A DNA stretch of 64,000 nucleotides, taken from the NCBI RefSeq assembly GCF_900170035.1, contig NZ_LT828544.1:88704-152703 (forward strand). The letters are read 5' to 3'. Both the position numbers and the translations under genes were made by a program. The notes beneath the pieces were generated by a model that saw only the letters and a list, made by a program, of their open reading frames with translations, was not told the DNA's origin and made no database searches. Positions 24,598-33,488 of this stretch are shown here, one piece after another (positions within the stretch are counted from its first letter, which is position 1; every line of letters begins with the position of its first letter). This stretch comes from Desulfamplus magnetovallimortis. Lineage in GTDB: Bacteria > Desulfobacterota > Desulfobacteria > Desulfobacterales > Desulfobacteraceae.

Positions 24598-25110
24598 AAT
24601 TATGAATTATGAATGCTGAATTTAAAATTGTGAAGGATGGATAATGGATGATGAATTTTGGAGTGGATATAACGGAACGTAGTTTTGCATTTGCTGTGAG
24701 GATTGTAAATCTGTGTCGCGTTTTGGAGCGTCAGGGGAATGTGTCACGCACATTGGCGAATCAATTGTTGCGTTCCGGGACGTCAATTGGTGCCAATATT
24801 GAAGAAGCTCAAGCAGGACAAAGCAAGGCGGACTTTACAGCCAAAATGTCCATTTCACGAAAAGAAGCCCGAGAAACGCTTTATTGGCTGAGGTTGCTTG
24901 TAGAGAGTGAAACAATCCCAGAAAGCAGACTAACCGAACTCATTAAGGAAGCCGATGAACTTGTCCGTATCCTAACAAGCATCGTCAAAACCGCTCAAAC
25001 AGGTAAAAAGAATGGCAAATAAAACATCATCATTCAAAAACAATTCAGCATCCAGAATTTATAACTCAGAATTCAAAAATAATTCATCATTCATCCCTCA
25101 TCATTCAGAA
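24598..25110 (+). mobile_element. Four-helix-bundle (IVP) insertion element with AT-rich borders
   Basis: The four-helix-bundle gene is bracketed by low-complexity borders made of ATTCA/TGAAT repeats: ATTATGAATTATGAATGCTG on the left (24600-24619) and AATTCAGCATCCAGAATTTA (25043-25062) plus repeated CATCATTCAGAATTCAAAAA on the right. The borders are imperfect inverted repeats (TGCTGAATT / AATTCAGCA). Such cassettes are widely scattered in bacterial genomes and in 23S rRNA intervening sequences. This one truncates the DUF4435 gene and has been incorporated in frame into hsdR. Confidence 0.75.
24648..25022 (+). CDS. Four-helix-bundle protein (23S rRNA IVP family)
   Basis: A 124-residue helical protein of the PF05635/TIGR02436 family: AFAVRIVNLCRVLERQG, LLRSGTSIGANIEEAQAGQSKADF, KMSISRKEARETLYWLRLL. 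The family is found in intervening sequences of 23S rRNA and as a mobile-looking intergenic cassette; molecular function is unknown. It forms pentameric bundles in known structures. It has AT-rich inverted border sequences here and overlaps the hsdR start by 11 bp. Confidence 0.9.
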   Translation: MMNFGVDITERSFAFAVRIVNLCRVLERQGNVSRTLANQLLRSGTSIGANIEEAQAGQSKADFTAKMSISRKEARETLYWLRLLVESETIPESRLTELIKEADELVRILTSIVKTAQTGKKNGK

Positions 25111-28100
25111 TTCAAAAAATTCACCGAATCCCAACTCGAAGTCGCCATCATCGAACTTCTCGGAGAAATGGGATACCCTCATATCCTTGGAGAAACCATC
25201 CACCGGCAGCCGGAAGAGGTGTTGATCAAGGCTGATCTACGGGCATTTCTCTCCCGCCAGTATGCAGCAGATGGCATCACATCCAATGAAATCGATTCGG
25301 TGATCCGGCAACTGGAAGCCTACTCATCAGCAGACCTCTATGAGAGCAACAAAGCCATCATGAAGCTCATCTCCGACGGTTTTTTGCTCAAGCGGGAAGA
25401 CCGTGACCAGAAAGATCTCTATGTGCAGCTCATAGACTATTCCGCCTTGACTGCATTCCGAACACCCAAAGCAGGTGAGGTGCCCGAGATCGTGGCTGAA
25501 GAACAGTCAGGGTATGGCATGGATACCGGAGTAAATATCTTCAAAATGGTAAATCAATTGGAGATCACCGGGTATGAAAAGCGGATACCAGACGGCATTT
25601 TTTATATCAACGGGCTGCCCCTGGTGGTGTTCGAGTTCAAGAGTGCCATCCGGGAAGAGGCAACAATCCATGATGCCTTCACTCAATTGACGGTACGCTA
25701 CAAGCGGGATATTCCGGAGCTGTTCAAGTACAACGCCTTCTGCATCATAAGCGACGGCATAAACAATAAGGCAGGTTCATTCTTTGCGGCATATGAGTTC
25801 TTCTATGCCTGGCGAAAAACCGACGGCAGCGACCTTATAGAAAAAGACGGCATAGACTCCCTTTACTCCATGATCCATGGGCTGTTCCATCCCGTCCGCC
25901 TCTGTGACGTAATCCGCAATTTTATATTCCTGCCAGACACATCAAGGAAAGAAGAAAAGATCCTGTGCCGATATCCCCAATACTACGCTGCAACCAAACT
26001 TTATCACAATATTCTTGAGCACATCAGACCCCAGGGTGACGGCAAAGGCGGAACCTACTTCGGGGCCACAGGCTGTGGCAAAAGCTATACAATGCTCTTT
26101 CTCACAAGGCTTTTAATGAAGAGTGTAGCCCTCTCAAGTCCCACAATTGTGCTAATTACAGACAGAACAGATTTAGATGATCAATTATCAGGGCTGTTTA
26201 CCGGAGCCAAGGGTTATATAGGGGATGAAACAGTTATAAGCGTGGAGAGCCGTGACCACCTGCGTGATCTGCTCAAGGGGCGTAACAGTGGTGGAGTATT
26301 TCTCACCACAATTCACAAGTTTACAGAAAGCACAGAGCTTTTGACCCAGCGAAACAATATTATCTGCATCTCAGATGAAGCCCACCGCAGCCAGGTCAAC
26401 CTGGATCAAAAGGTAAAAATAACAAAAGAGGGAGTGAAACGCACCTTCGGTTTTGCAAAATACCTCCACGACTCCCTTCCCAACGCCACCTATGTGGGAT
26501 TCACCGGAACACCCATAGATGCAACATTAGATGTCTTTGGCGAAGTTGTGGATGCCTACACAATGACAGAATCAGTGGTAGATGAAATCACAGTACGCAT
26601 TGTTTACGAGGGACGGGCAGCCAAGGTGCTGCTGGATAACAGCAAGCTGGAAGAGATTGAAGCCTATTACGCCCAGTGTGAGCAAGAGGGGGCAAGCGAC
26701 TACGCCATTGATGCCAGTAAAAGGGCAAATCTCCACATGGACGCCATCCTGGGAGACTCTGCCCGTTTGAAGGACTTAGCAGCCGATTTTGTAAATCATT
26801 ATGAAGCTCGAACAAAAGAGGGCTCAACCATAGCCGGCAAAGCCATGTTTGTCAGCAAAAACCGACCCATTGCCTATGAATTTTATAAAGAAGTGATAGC
26901 TTTGCGTCCTGAATGGGCAGAAGTAAAGGTGTGTGCAGATGGGGAGAATTTAACGGCAAAAGAACAAAAAGAGATCATGCCCATGGAGCACATCAAAATG
27001 GTTATGACCCGTCGCCAGGATGATGCCCCAGACCTTTACAAAATGCTGGGAACCAAGGATTACCGAAAAGAGCTGGATCGGCAATTTAAAAACGCCAAAT
27101 CCAATTTCAAAATTGCCATTGTGGTGGATATGTGGCTCACCGGCTTTGATGTCCCCTTTCTGGACACCATGTATATTGACAAGCCTCTCCAGAGGCACAG
27201 CCTCATTCAGACCATATCCAGGGTAAACAGGAAGTATCTTCAAAAGGAAAAAGGGTTGATTGTTGACTATATCGGCATCAAGAAACAGATGAATCTGGCA
27301 TTGGCACACTATTCCAAAGCAGATACAAGCAATTTTGAAGAGATAAAGCAGTCCATTGTGGTGGTAAAGGATCACCTGGATCTGATGCGGGCTATTTTCC
27401 ATAAGTTTGATACATCCCCCTATTTTTCCGGAGAATCCACAAAACAGCTCCATTGCCTTAACATGGCATCAGAATTTATTCAGCAGACCGGCAAGCTGGA
27501 AAAGCGGTTTATGGCACTTACCAAAAGAATGAAAGCTGCCTATGACATCTGTGTCGGGTGCGATGAGTTCACCCAGGACGAGCGGGATCTTTTCCATTTT
27601 TATATGGCAGTCCGCTCCATTATCTTCAAGCTCACCAAAGGCAATGCTCCAGATGTTTTTCAGATGAACGCCAGGGTACAGCAGTTAATTTCCGATGCTC
27701 TGCAAAGTGATGGAGTGGAAGAGATCTTCAAGATGGGCCAGGGGGACACCACAGAGGTGGATATCTTCGATCCGGACTATCTGGCGAAGATCGACAAGAT
27801 CAAGCTCCCCAACACCAGGATCAAGATGCTCCAGCAACTGCTTTCCAAGGCCATTGATGAATTTAAGAAGGTGAACAAGCTAAAAGGGGTGGATTTTGCA
27901 AAACAATTCAAGTCACTGGTGGAGCGGTACAACGACCGGAGCGAGCAGGACATTCTCAGAAGTGAGGTATTGGAAGATTTTACCGACGAGATCATTAATT
28001 TGTACCACGCCATAAAAAAAGAGCGGGAATCCTTTGTCGATATGGGCATTGATTTTGAGGAAAAAGCCTTCTATGACATCCTGAAATCCCTTACCATCAA

Positions 28101-28356
28101 GTATGACTTTGAATACCCGGAGGATCAGCTCATCACCCTTGCCCAAAATGTGAAGATCATTGTCGATGACAAGGCCAAATACACCGACTGGAGCCAGAGA
28201 GAAGACATTAAGGCGGAGCTGAAGGTGGATCTCATTATTCTTTTGGCAGAGCATGGCTACCCGCCCATTGACAGGGATGAGGTTTACAAGGAAATTTTTG
28301 AGCAGGCGGAGAATTTTAAGAAGAATCGAGGGTTTATTATTAGAAAGTCTCCATAA
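25012..28356 (+). CDS. hsdR: Type I restriction endonuclease subunit HsdR
   Basis: A 1114-residue ATP-dependent translocase and nuclease. The N-terminal PD-(D/E)XK domain has DGIFYINGLPLVVFEFKSA (about 195-212). The helicase motor follows with P-loop GATGCGKSY (about 351), DEAH-type SDEAHRSQ (about 454), TGTPID (motif III) and QTISRVNR (motif VI). Residues 1-38, rich in NNSEF-type repeats, are translated from the border of the four-helix-bundle element and are not native HsdR; the family-like sequence begins at FTESQLEVAI. The C-terminal RKSP and stop come from a family A repeat. Both ends are therefore remodelled by repeats while the catalytic core looks intact. Confidence 0.93.
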   Translation: MANKTSSFKNNSASRIYNSEFKNNSSFIPHHSEFKKFTESQLEVAIIELLGEMGYPHILGETIHRQPEEVLIKADLRAFLSRQYAADGITSNEIDSVIRQLEAYSSADLYESNKAIMKLISDGFLLKREDRDQKDLYVQLIDYSALTAFRTPKAGEVPEIVAEEQSGYGMDTGVNIFKMVNQLEITGYEKRIPDGIFYINGLPLVVFEFKSAIREEATIHDAFTQLTVRYKRDIPELFKYNAFCIISDGINNKAGSFFAAYEFFYAWRKTDGSDLIEKDGIDSLYSMIHGLFHPVRLCDVIRNFIFLPDTSRKEEKILCRYPQYYAATKLYHNILEHIRPQGDGKGGTYFGATGCGKSYTMLFLTRLLMKSVALSSPTIVLITDRTDLDDQLSGLFTGAKGYIGDETVISVESRDHLRDLLKGRNSGGVFLTTIHKFTESTELLTQRNNIICISDEAHRSQVNLDQKVKITKEGVKRTFGFAKYLHDSLPNATYVGFTGTPIDATLDVFGEVVDAYTMTESVVDEITVRIVYEGRAAKVLLDNSKLEEIEAYYAQCEQEGASDYAIDASKRANLHMDAILGDSARLKDLAADFVNHYEARTKEGSTIAGKAMFVSKNRPIAYEFYKEVIALRPEWAEVKVCADGENLTAKEQKEIMPMEHIKMVMTRRQDDAPDLYKMLGTKDYRKELDRQFKNAKSNFKIAIVVDMWLTGFDVPFLDTMYIDKPLQRHSLIQTISRVNRKYLQKEKGLIVDYIGIKKQMNLALAHYSKADTSNFEEIKQSIVVVKDHLDLMRAIFHKFDTSPYFSGESTKQLHCLNMASEFIQQTGKLEKRFMALTKRMKAAYDICVGCDEFTQDERDLFHFYMAVRSIIFKLTKGNAPDVFQMNARVQQLISDALQSDGVEEIFKMGQGDTTEVDIFDPDYLAKIDKIKLPNTRIKMLQQLLSKAIDEFKKVNKLKGVDFAKQFKSLVERYNDRSEQDILRSEVLEDFTDEIINLYHAIKKERESFVDMGIDFEEKAFYDILKSLTIKYDFEYPEDQLITLAQNVKIIVDDKAKYTDWSQREDIKAELKVDLIILLAEHGYPPIDRDEVYKEIFEQAENFKKNRGFIIRKSP

Positions 28357-28661
28357 CATGCTGATATATAACGACTTTCATGTTTCGTTGTGATGCGCCA
28401 GCAAACATGGAGGTTTATAATAAAGTCCCCGTAACAGCCTGTTTTAAAACCGACTTTCATCCCTTCGATTGTGGCAGGAATCTGCCATGTATGTCTATAT
28501 GAAAGTCTCAGTAAGTGGCTGTTTTTAAAACGACTTTCATCTCTTCGATTATGGCGTGAATCCGCCATGTACGTTTATATGAAAGTCTCAGTAAGTGGCT
28601 GTTTTTAAAACGACTTTCATCTCTTCGATTGTGGCGTGAATCCGCCATGTACGTTATAGGA
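28343..28661 (+). repeat. Four tandem family A units after hsdR
   Basis: Units begin near 28343, 28421, 28501 and 28581, a period of 78-80 bp; the last two differ at only one or two positions. Each has the GAAAGTCTCAGTAAGTGGCT..AACGACTTTC hairpin and a GGCGTGAATCCGCC hairpin. The first unit encodes the last codons and stop of hsdR. The intergenic stretch 28357-28747 contains nothing else. The tandem array has no variable spacers and no nearby cas genes. Confidence 0.85.
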
Positions 28662-28747
28662 ATCTGAAAAGATTTTAAGAGGAAATTTGGACATCTTTCA
28701 TTTCTTGATAATTATTTATTCTGCTGTTTAATAGGGAATTTACTCAT

Positions 28748-29116
28748 ATGATAATAGAATTTGAAGCTACAGAATTTGGTGTGCATGAAGAACCTGATTA
28801 CATTACTTGCGGAGCCTCAAATACCGAATCTGACAAAGATCAACATTACTTTTTTTTGCAAAGATCCTTTGATGAAAATGGCTGGGATGATGGAAAAATT
28901 TATTTCGAAATTGATTATAAAGAGAATGGTAACTATGAAATAGTTACAAAATGCATCCTCAATGGAAATTTATTTGACATTAGGTTGCGTAAGGGATGCA
29001 ACGCAGGAATTGAGAAGATTCTTGTGATTTTGCCAAATCGTTCTGATGAAATTAAAGATTTTGCAAATGGTTTAAAAAAGCTATTTTATAATAATAATAT
29101 ATTAAGAGTAATATAG
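28748..29116 (+). CDS. Imm10-like immunity protein or hypothetical protein
   Basis: A 122-residue acidic protein. The layout EATEFGVHEEPDYITCGASN, HYFFLQRSF, IYFEIDY and a C-terminal DEIKDFANGLKKLF resembles the Imm10 family of polymorphic-toxin immunity proteins (a YxxLQR-type strand early, a final helix). The match is by pattern memory only. No toxin gene lies next to it, so it may be an orphan immunity gene. The ATG at 28748 is preceded at 10 nt by AGGGAA. Flanked by family A repeats upstream and a family D element downstream. Confidence 0.55.
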   Translation: MIIEFEATEFGVHEEPDYITCGASNTESDKDQHYFFLQRSFDENGWDDGKIYFEIDYKENGNYEIVTKCILNGNLFDIRLRKGCNAGIEKILVILPNRSDEIKDFANGLKKLFYNNNILRVI

Positions 29117-29285
29117 CTTTTCAGAAAAAAAATTATTTTTTGGTCAAAAAAATTAATGCAGTTAACAGATATTTAGACTTTTCCATGGCATGTTTCATTT
29201 TTAACTTTACACTTTTGTGAGTCGTATTCCCTTTTTCAAAGGCTTTACATTTGGAAAGTGTAAAGTATTTTTGGATGAAATAAAG

Positions 29286-29443
29286 GGCATCTTTCATTTA
29301 TCGGTTTACACTTTTCTGAACCATGATTTTCATGATTAAGGGATTTTCTTGATTATTCATCATGTTAATCCTTAAATCCTTTAATCATGGTTCAAAATTT
29401 TCCGAAAAGTGTAAACTACTTTTGAGCTGATATGAAGGATGCC
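29286..29443 (+). mobile_element. Family D MITE with 8-bp target duplication
   Basis: A 158-bp element running from GGCATCTTTCATTTATCGG to GATATGAAGGATGCC, flanked by AAATAAAG on both sides (29278-29285 and 29444-29451). The interior is a near-palindrome: TTTACACTTTT.. / ..AAAAGTGTAAAC and AACCATGATTTTCATGATTA / TTAATCATGGTT. No coding capacity. The remainder of the 29117-29512 gap is AT-rich with no gene. Confidence 0.92.
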
Positions 29444-29512
29444 AAATAAAGGATGCCTTTTCCATTATCAATTTAATTATCTGGAATACGATAGTATGAC
29501 GAATCATGACAA

Positions 29513-30061
29513 TCAGACAAAAGCATCCGACAGAAGCACCTCACAGTAGCGGCAGAATTGGCTGGACTTTAAATCCACATCCTCAAGACTCCGACAGTAG
29601 TGCATTAGGCAGCCTTGATTCTTGCAGTGGCGCAAGTTAAAGGTGTGTCCCAGTTCATGGATGCTCTCCTTGACAATCCGTTCAAATATCTTTTTTTCAG
29701 AAAGTTGAAAGTCGGTGTTGAGCCTGTGGGTGGAGACAATGCAGGCCATGCCGTTGAGCTGTGCCTCTCCATAGACATGGGTCAATATGGGAATAAAAAG
29801 ATCCTTGTCTGTGAGGGCGAGGATTTTAATGCATCTTTCCGGAGCAAGACTGGCCAGCTCTTCCAATATCCGGGTTGAATGGTATTGATCTCTGTCTGGA
29901 TTAAAGGCAAAATCAATGTGTTGTAGTAATTGAATAACCTTGATGGGATATCCGAAGAAATCGCCCACTGCCTCTCCGACCCTACCGGCAAGTTCCGAAG
30001 AGATGCCCTGTGTTGGTGAGACCAGAATAAATGGCAGACCGCCTGTAGTATCGGTCATCAC
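29513..30061 (-). CDS. Archaemetzincin-like zinc metalloprotease
   Basis: A 182-residue protein with the complete archaemetzincin motif: HELGHTFNLRH (zinc HExxHxxGxxH-type site, about residue 135), then HCKNQGCLMHYC and a final QFCRYC, giving the conserved four-cysteine second zinc site. The length is that of the compact prokaryotic family. Physiological substrate is not known for bacterial members. It begins MMTDTTGG at 30061, with AGGAGAGAAAG-type purines upstream. It lies alone, downstream of two family B repeats and next to a sigma-54 two-component system. Confidence 0.93.
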   Translation of the reverse strand: MMTDTTGGLPFILVSPTQGISSELAGRVGEAVGDFFGYPIKVIQLLQHIDFAFNPDRDQYHSTRILEELASLAPERCIKILALTDKDLFIPILTHVYGEAQLNGMACIVSTHRLNTDFQLSEKKIFERIVKESIHELGHTFNLRHCKNQGCLMHYCRSLEDVDLKSSQFCRYCEVLLSDAFV

Positions 30062-30068
30062 TTTCTCT

Positions 30069-30196
30069 CCTTTACAGTGGAAATGGATACAAAGTTTTTA
30101 TTTATGGGCTGCAGTGCGGTCATGCCCCTTACCGTGAAAATGACTATCATTTTTATATTTGGGGGTGATTGATACGCAATCATGCCCGTTTACTCA
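30069..30196 (+). repeat. Two family B repeats
   Basis: Two consecutive B units: TTTACAGTGGAAATGGATAC (near 30070) and TTACCGTGAAAATGACTATC (near 30128) through GGGGGTGATTGATACGCAAT and CATGCCCGTTTACT. They lie between the archaemetzincin start and the response regulator stop. Confidence 0.75.
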
Positions 30197-30201
30197 TTTT
30201 T

Positions 30202-31563
30202 TCAGGCTCTCCCTGCGGGGTCTTTTTTCAGATGATAGCGTTTAATTTTACTGTAAAGTGTCGATCGATCAATGCCAAGGAGGGTGGCACATCGTGAGAT
30301 ATTCCAGTCATTTTCCACCAGGGTATTCAGGATATGATGCTTTTCAATGTCGTGCAGCGTGCCGCCTGTTGGATGACTTTTTCCCCTGCATTCTGGTGTG
30401 ACAATGGGAAGATCCGTTGATTCAATGGTATGACTTCTGCACACCACAACCGCCCGTTCCACGGCATTGGAGAGTTCTCTGACATTTCCCGGCCAGTTAT
30501 ACAGCATAATTTCATCCATGGCCTCCCTGCTGATCCGCTGGACAGGTTTATTGATCTCCTGCACAAATTTGTGGAGAAAATGGTTGGCAAGAAGGGGTAT
30601 ATCCTCTTTTCGTTTTCTCAAGGGGGGCATGGTCATGGCGATGACGTTGAGTCGGTAGTAGAGATCTTCACGAAAGGTACGCTCCTGAATATTTTTTTCA
30701 AGATTGCTGTTAGTGGCAGCAATAACCCGGAAATTGGCAGAGATGGGTTGGGTGCCTCCTACCTTGTAAAAAATCTTCTCCTCCAGGACATGGAGCAGAT
30801 CAATTTGCATGCGCATGGGAACTTCTCCGATTTCGTCAAGAAAGAGGGTGCCGCCGCAGGCCATTTCAAGGCGGCCTTTTCGGGTCTCCTTGGCATCGGT
30901 AAATGCCCCTTTCTGATGGCCGAACAACTCGCTCTCCATGATATGTTCTGGAATGGAGCCGCAGTTGACACTGACAAATGGCCCTTCTTTCAAGGGGCTG
31001 CTGGTGTGGATGGCTTTTGCGGCCATGCCTTTTCCAGTACCTGTCTCTCCGGTGATCAATACCGTGGATTTGGTCTCCCGTATATCCTGAATAAGATCAA
31101 ATATCTCCTGCATGGCAGGGGATTGGCCAATCATGCTTTCAAACCGGCTTCGCTCTTTGCACTCCTCCTTGAGGTAGTAGTTTTCACGTTTGCGGGACTG
31201 GTGTTCAATCAGTTTTTCAATGAGAACCCCAAGTTCATTGGGATCAAATGGTTTTAAGAGATAATCATAGGCTCCGGCCTTCATTGCCTCCACAGATGAG
31301 GGGATGGAACCAAAGGCCGTGATCATGATCACATCAATGTCCGGATAGTGCTCCTTGACATGCTTGAGGACATCCACGCCGCTTATGCCGTCCATTTTGA
31401 TGTCCACAAGCAGCACATCAAAACTTTGTTTTTTGAGTATTTCAAGGCATTTCTCACCGCTATCGGCGGTCATGATGTGATGGCCGTCCCTTTCAAGCCA
31501 TCCGGCCAGGGATTCCCGGATAATCAGTTCATCATCCACGATCAAGATTCTGGTTTGATGCAT
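30202..31563 (-). CDS. NtrC-family sigma-54 response regulator
   Basis: A 453-residue regulator: receiver domain (residues 1-120) with the phospho-acceptor Asp in LLVDIKMDG and the conserved Lys in LLKPFDP; AAA+ domain with Walker A GETGTGKG, the sigma-54-contact loop GAFTDA, Walker B GGTLFLDEIG; and a Fis-type HTH at the end (ISRCATLLGIDRSTLYSKIK). The start at 31563 has AGGAG eight bases upstream; a longer start at 31596 does not. The cognate kinase gene lies 151 bp upstream in the same direction. Targets probably include sigma-54 promoters nearby, but no convincing -24/-12 site was found. Confidence 0.95.
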   Translation of the reverse strand: MHQTRILIVDDELIIRESLAGWLERDGHHIMTADSGEKCLEILKKQSFDVLLVDIKMDGISGVDVLKHVKEHYPDIDVIMITAFGSIPSSVEAMKAGAYDYLLKPFDPNELGVLIEKLIEHQSRKRENYYLKEECKERSRFESMIGQSPAMQEIFDLIQDIRETKSTVLITGETGTGKGMAAKAIHTSSPLKEGPFVSVNCGSIPEHIMESELFGHQKGAFTDAKETRKGRLEMACGGTLFLDEIGEVPMRMQIDLLHVLEEKIFYKVGGTQPISANFRVIAATNSNLEKNIQERTFREDLYYRLNVIAMTMPPLRKRKEDIPLLANHFLHKFVQEINKPVQRISREAMDEIMLYNWPGNVRELSNAVERAVVVCRSHTIESTDLPIVTPECRGKSHPTGGTLHDIEKHHILNTLVENDWNISRCATLLGIDRSTLYSKIKRYHLKKDPAGRA

Positions 31564-31622
31564 GATCTCTCTCCTGATAAGGTAGCGCACCGTCAAGACT
31601 TAATTTTAGGGTTATCTGCAAC

Positions 31623-31650
31623 GTAGAGACAAGGCATGCCTTGTCTCTAC
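31623..31650. repeat. 28-bp perfect palindrome between kinase and regulator
   Basis: GTAGAGACAAGGCA followed by its exact complement. It lies in the 151-bp gap between the kinase stop and the response-regulator start and is unlike families A-D. This GTAGAGACA..TGTCTCTAC type recurs as an interspersed palindrome in many unrelated bacterial genomes (from general knowledge), so it is more likely a mobile REP-like sequence than an operator. Confidence 0.8.
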
Positions 31651-31714
31651 AATTAAACGAACTCTAATTTTTAGCTTTGACAATGCAGTAGTAGTGTACT
31701 GTCATTAGTATTGT

Positions 31715-32917
31715 TTAGTTTTCCAGCGCTAATGCAGGTCTTCTGGGGAGGGTAATTTTAAAGGTAGCCCCTTCTCCAGGTCGGGAGTTCACATAGATAG
31801 TCCCCCCATGTTCCTTAATGATTCCATAGGCTACAGATAGTCCCAAGCCCACTCCTTTTCCCATCTTTTTAGTCGTGAAAAAAGGGTCGAACAATTTGGG
31901 GATGTTCTCCTGGGGAATGCCGATACCTGTATCAGTAAAGCGGATTAACACGCTGTCACTCTTCTCCTGGTATTCCGTGCGCACCGTCAACACCCCGCCC
32001 AAGGTCACTGCCATACTTTCAGCAGCATTGGAGATGAAGTTCATGAATACCTGTTTGAGCTGATCTTCGGAAGCATGGCATGGGGGGATTGAAGTGTCTA
32101 ATTTTGTAATAAGTTTGGTGCCATTTATTTTTAGAAGATTGGCATTGATAAACAGGCTCTCTTCAATCAGGTGGTTTATATCCAATTTTTGGGGTTCAAC
32201 TTTGGACTGCCTGGCAAATACAAGAAGATTTGAGACAATCCGACTGATTCTGCGGGTTTCTGTCTCCATGAGATTGAGATATTTGGAAAAGAGTTCAAGC
32301 TCTTCTGCATGGACAGGCCCCTCTTCAATGATCCGTTTGCTAAGTAAGGTCAGGTTCAAAATGCCGGCCACAGGGTTGTTGATTTCATGCACCACAGAGG
32401 CCGACAGTTTACCCAGGGAAGCCATTTTGTCCTGGTGGAGCAGTTTTTCATGGGTGGCATGCAACTGCTTTGTTCGCTCCTCCACCATTTTTTCCAGACG
32501 ACCTTTAATCTCCTGTTCATCCCGTTTGCGTTTAGTGATATCTCGGCTGATCTCAATAAATTTAGAGATTTCGCCCTTTTTTTTCCAGATGGGAAAAATA
32601 GCTAACTCCGCATACCTCTCCCTGCCGTCCGGCCCTTGGCGTGTCAGTTCCACCTGGCAGTGGCGTTTATTGCGAATAACCTTTTCAAGGGGGCAGAGGC
32701 GATCACAGTTACTGCTTTTTCGAGTCGCTTCCTTAAAGACTTCATAGCATTTTTTACCAATGACATCTTCACGTGTGCAGTTCATACAGCGTAAAAATGC
32801 GTCATTGACTTCAATCACCTCTTTGTCCGGAGATATAATAAGGATAAAATCCTTGATACCGTTTAAAATGGTCTCCATCTCATTGTCTGGAAGGTACATC
32901 TTGTAATCCTTTGACAT
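31715..32917 (-). CDS. PAS-domain sensor histidine kinase
   Basis: A 400-residue soluble kinase. An N-terminal PAS domain (residues 12-130: ISPDKEVIEVNDAFLRCMNC, YAELAIFPIWKKKG, ISRDITKRK) carries several cysteines (CMNC, SSNCDRLCP) that could hold an FeS cluster or sense redox state. A coiled coil (about 130-165) leads to the dimerisation/phosphoacceptor helix with VVHEINNP, and the ATPase domain shows N-box NFISNAAES, G1 DTGIGIP, F-box FDPFFTTK and G2 GKGVGLGLSV. No transmembrane segment is seen. It pairs with the NtrC-type regulator downstream. The Cys-rich PAS and the Cys-rich GcvH-like genes divergently next door suggest a shared redox theme (inference). Confidence 0.93.
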   Translation of the reverse strand: MSKDYKMYLPDNEMETILNGIKDFILIISPDKEVIEVNDAFLRCMNCTREDVIGKKCYEVFKEATRKSSNCDRLCPLEKVIRNKRHCQVELTRQGPDGRERYAELAIFPIWKKKGEISKFIEISRDITKRKRDEQEIKGRLEKMVEERTKQLHATHEKLLHQDKMASLGKLSASVVHEINNPVAGILNLTLLSKRIIEEGPVHAEELELFSKYLNLMETETRRISRIVSNLLVFARQSKVEPQKLDINHLIEESLFINANLLKINGTKLITKLDTSIPPCHASEDQLKQVFMNFISNAAESMAVTLGGVLTVRTEYQEKSDSVLIRFTDTGIGIPQENIPKLFDPFFTTKKMGKGVGLGLSVAYGIIKEHGGTIYVNSRPGEGATFKITLPRRPALALEN

Positions 32918-33002
32918 CGTTTAAAAAGTTAAGGGGTAAACAGAAATGAGTGCAATGCAGTAAATCCAAATAGGGAAATTTCTATCCATTTCCAAGATAT
33001 AA

Positions 33003-33070
33003 GTAAACGGGCATGAATGATTATGTATCAATCTCCCCCAAGTATAAAAATGATAGTCATTTTTATGGTA
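33003..33070 (-). repeat. Family B repeat in the kinase/GcvH-like divergent region
   Basis: A B unit on the minus strand: TTTACCATAAAAATGACTAT to CATTCATGCCCGTTTACTTA. It sits in the 571-bp divergent region 32918-33488 between the kinase and the GcvH-like gene. The rest of that region is AT-rich and should contain promoters for both directions, but I found no convincing -35/-10 or sigma-54 site. Confidence 0.7.
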
Positions 33071-33488
33071 AAGGTGTGGTAAAATCAGAATAGTGTGTTG
33101 GAAAATCCTACGGTTCCTCTCAATGACAGGCCAGCAGGGCTTCTTCACTTAATATAAAATGGTTGTCAGCATTGAATTCAATTTGGAGTGTGGTTTTTTG
33201 CAACAGTATCGCTTTATCACCATAGCAATGGTCATGCAGTGATTATAATCTTAAAAACACTATAAAATCAATTCCTTCCTTGTTGGTTTATCTTTTTTTG
33301 TAGGTTTTTTCCTGTTGTGGTACTCATCTTGCTCTATCATAACAGCATACAACACAAAAAAAGAATTAATCATTAGCCATTTTAAGGTTTCTAAATAGTT
33401 TTTGACTCATAAGACAAATTTAAAACAGCATTTTAAAAAACCATTCAACTTTTTTAAAAAACGGCATAGAAGCCGGAGGGGGGAGATC

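Noticed and set aside
24648-25022. rRNA intervening sequence
   Set aside because: The four-helix-bundle family is known from 23S intervening sequences, but no rRNA sequence surrounds this copy.
28343-28661. Regular repeat array that could be taken for CRISPR
   Set aside because: The 80-bp units are contiguous with no unique spacers, each contains two hairpins, the same unit is dispersed singly over the window, and no cas gene is present.
33181-33215. Possible sigma-54 promoter (TGTGGTTTTTTGCA) ahead of the GcvH-like gene
   Set aside because: The GG and GC dinucleotides are not at the required 12-base register; too weak to report as a feature.
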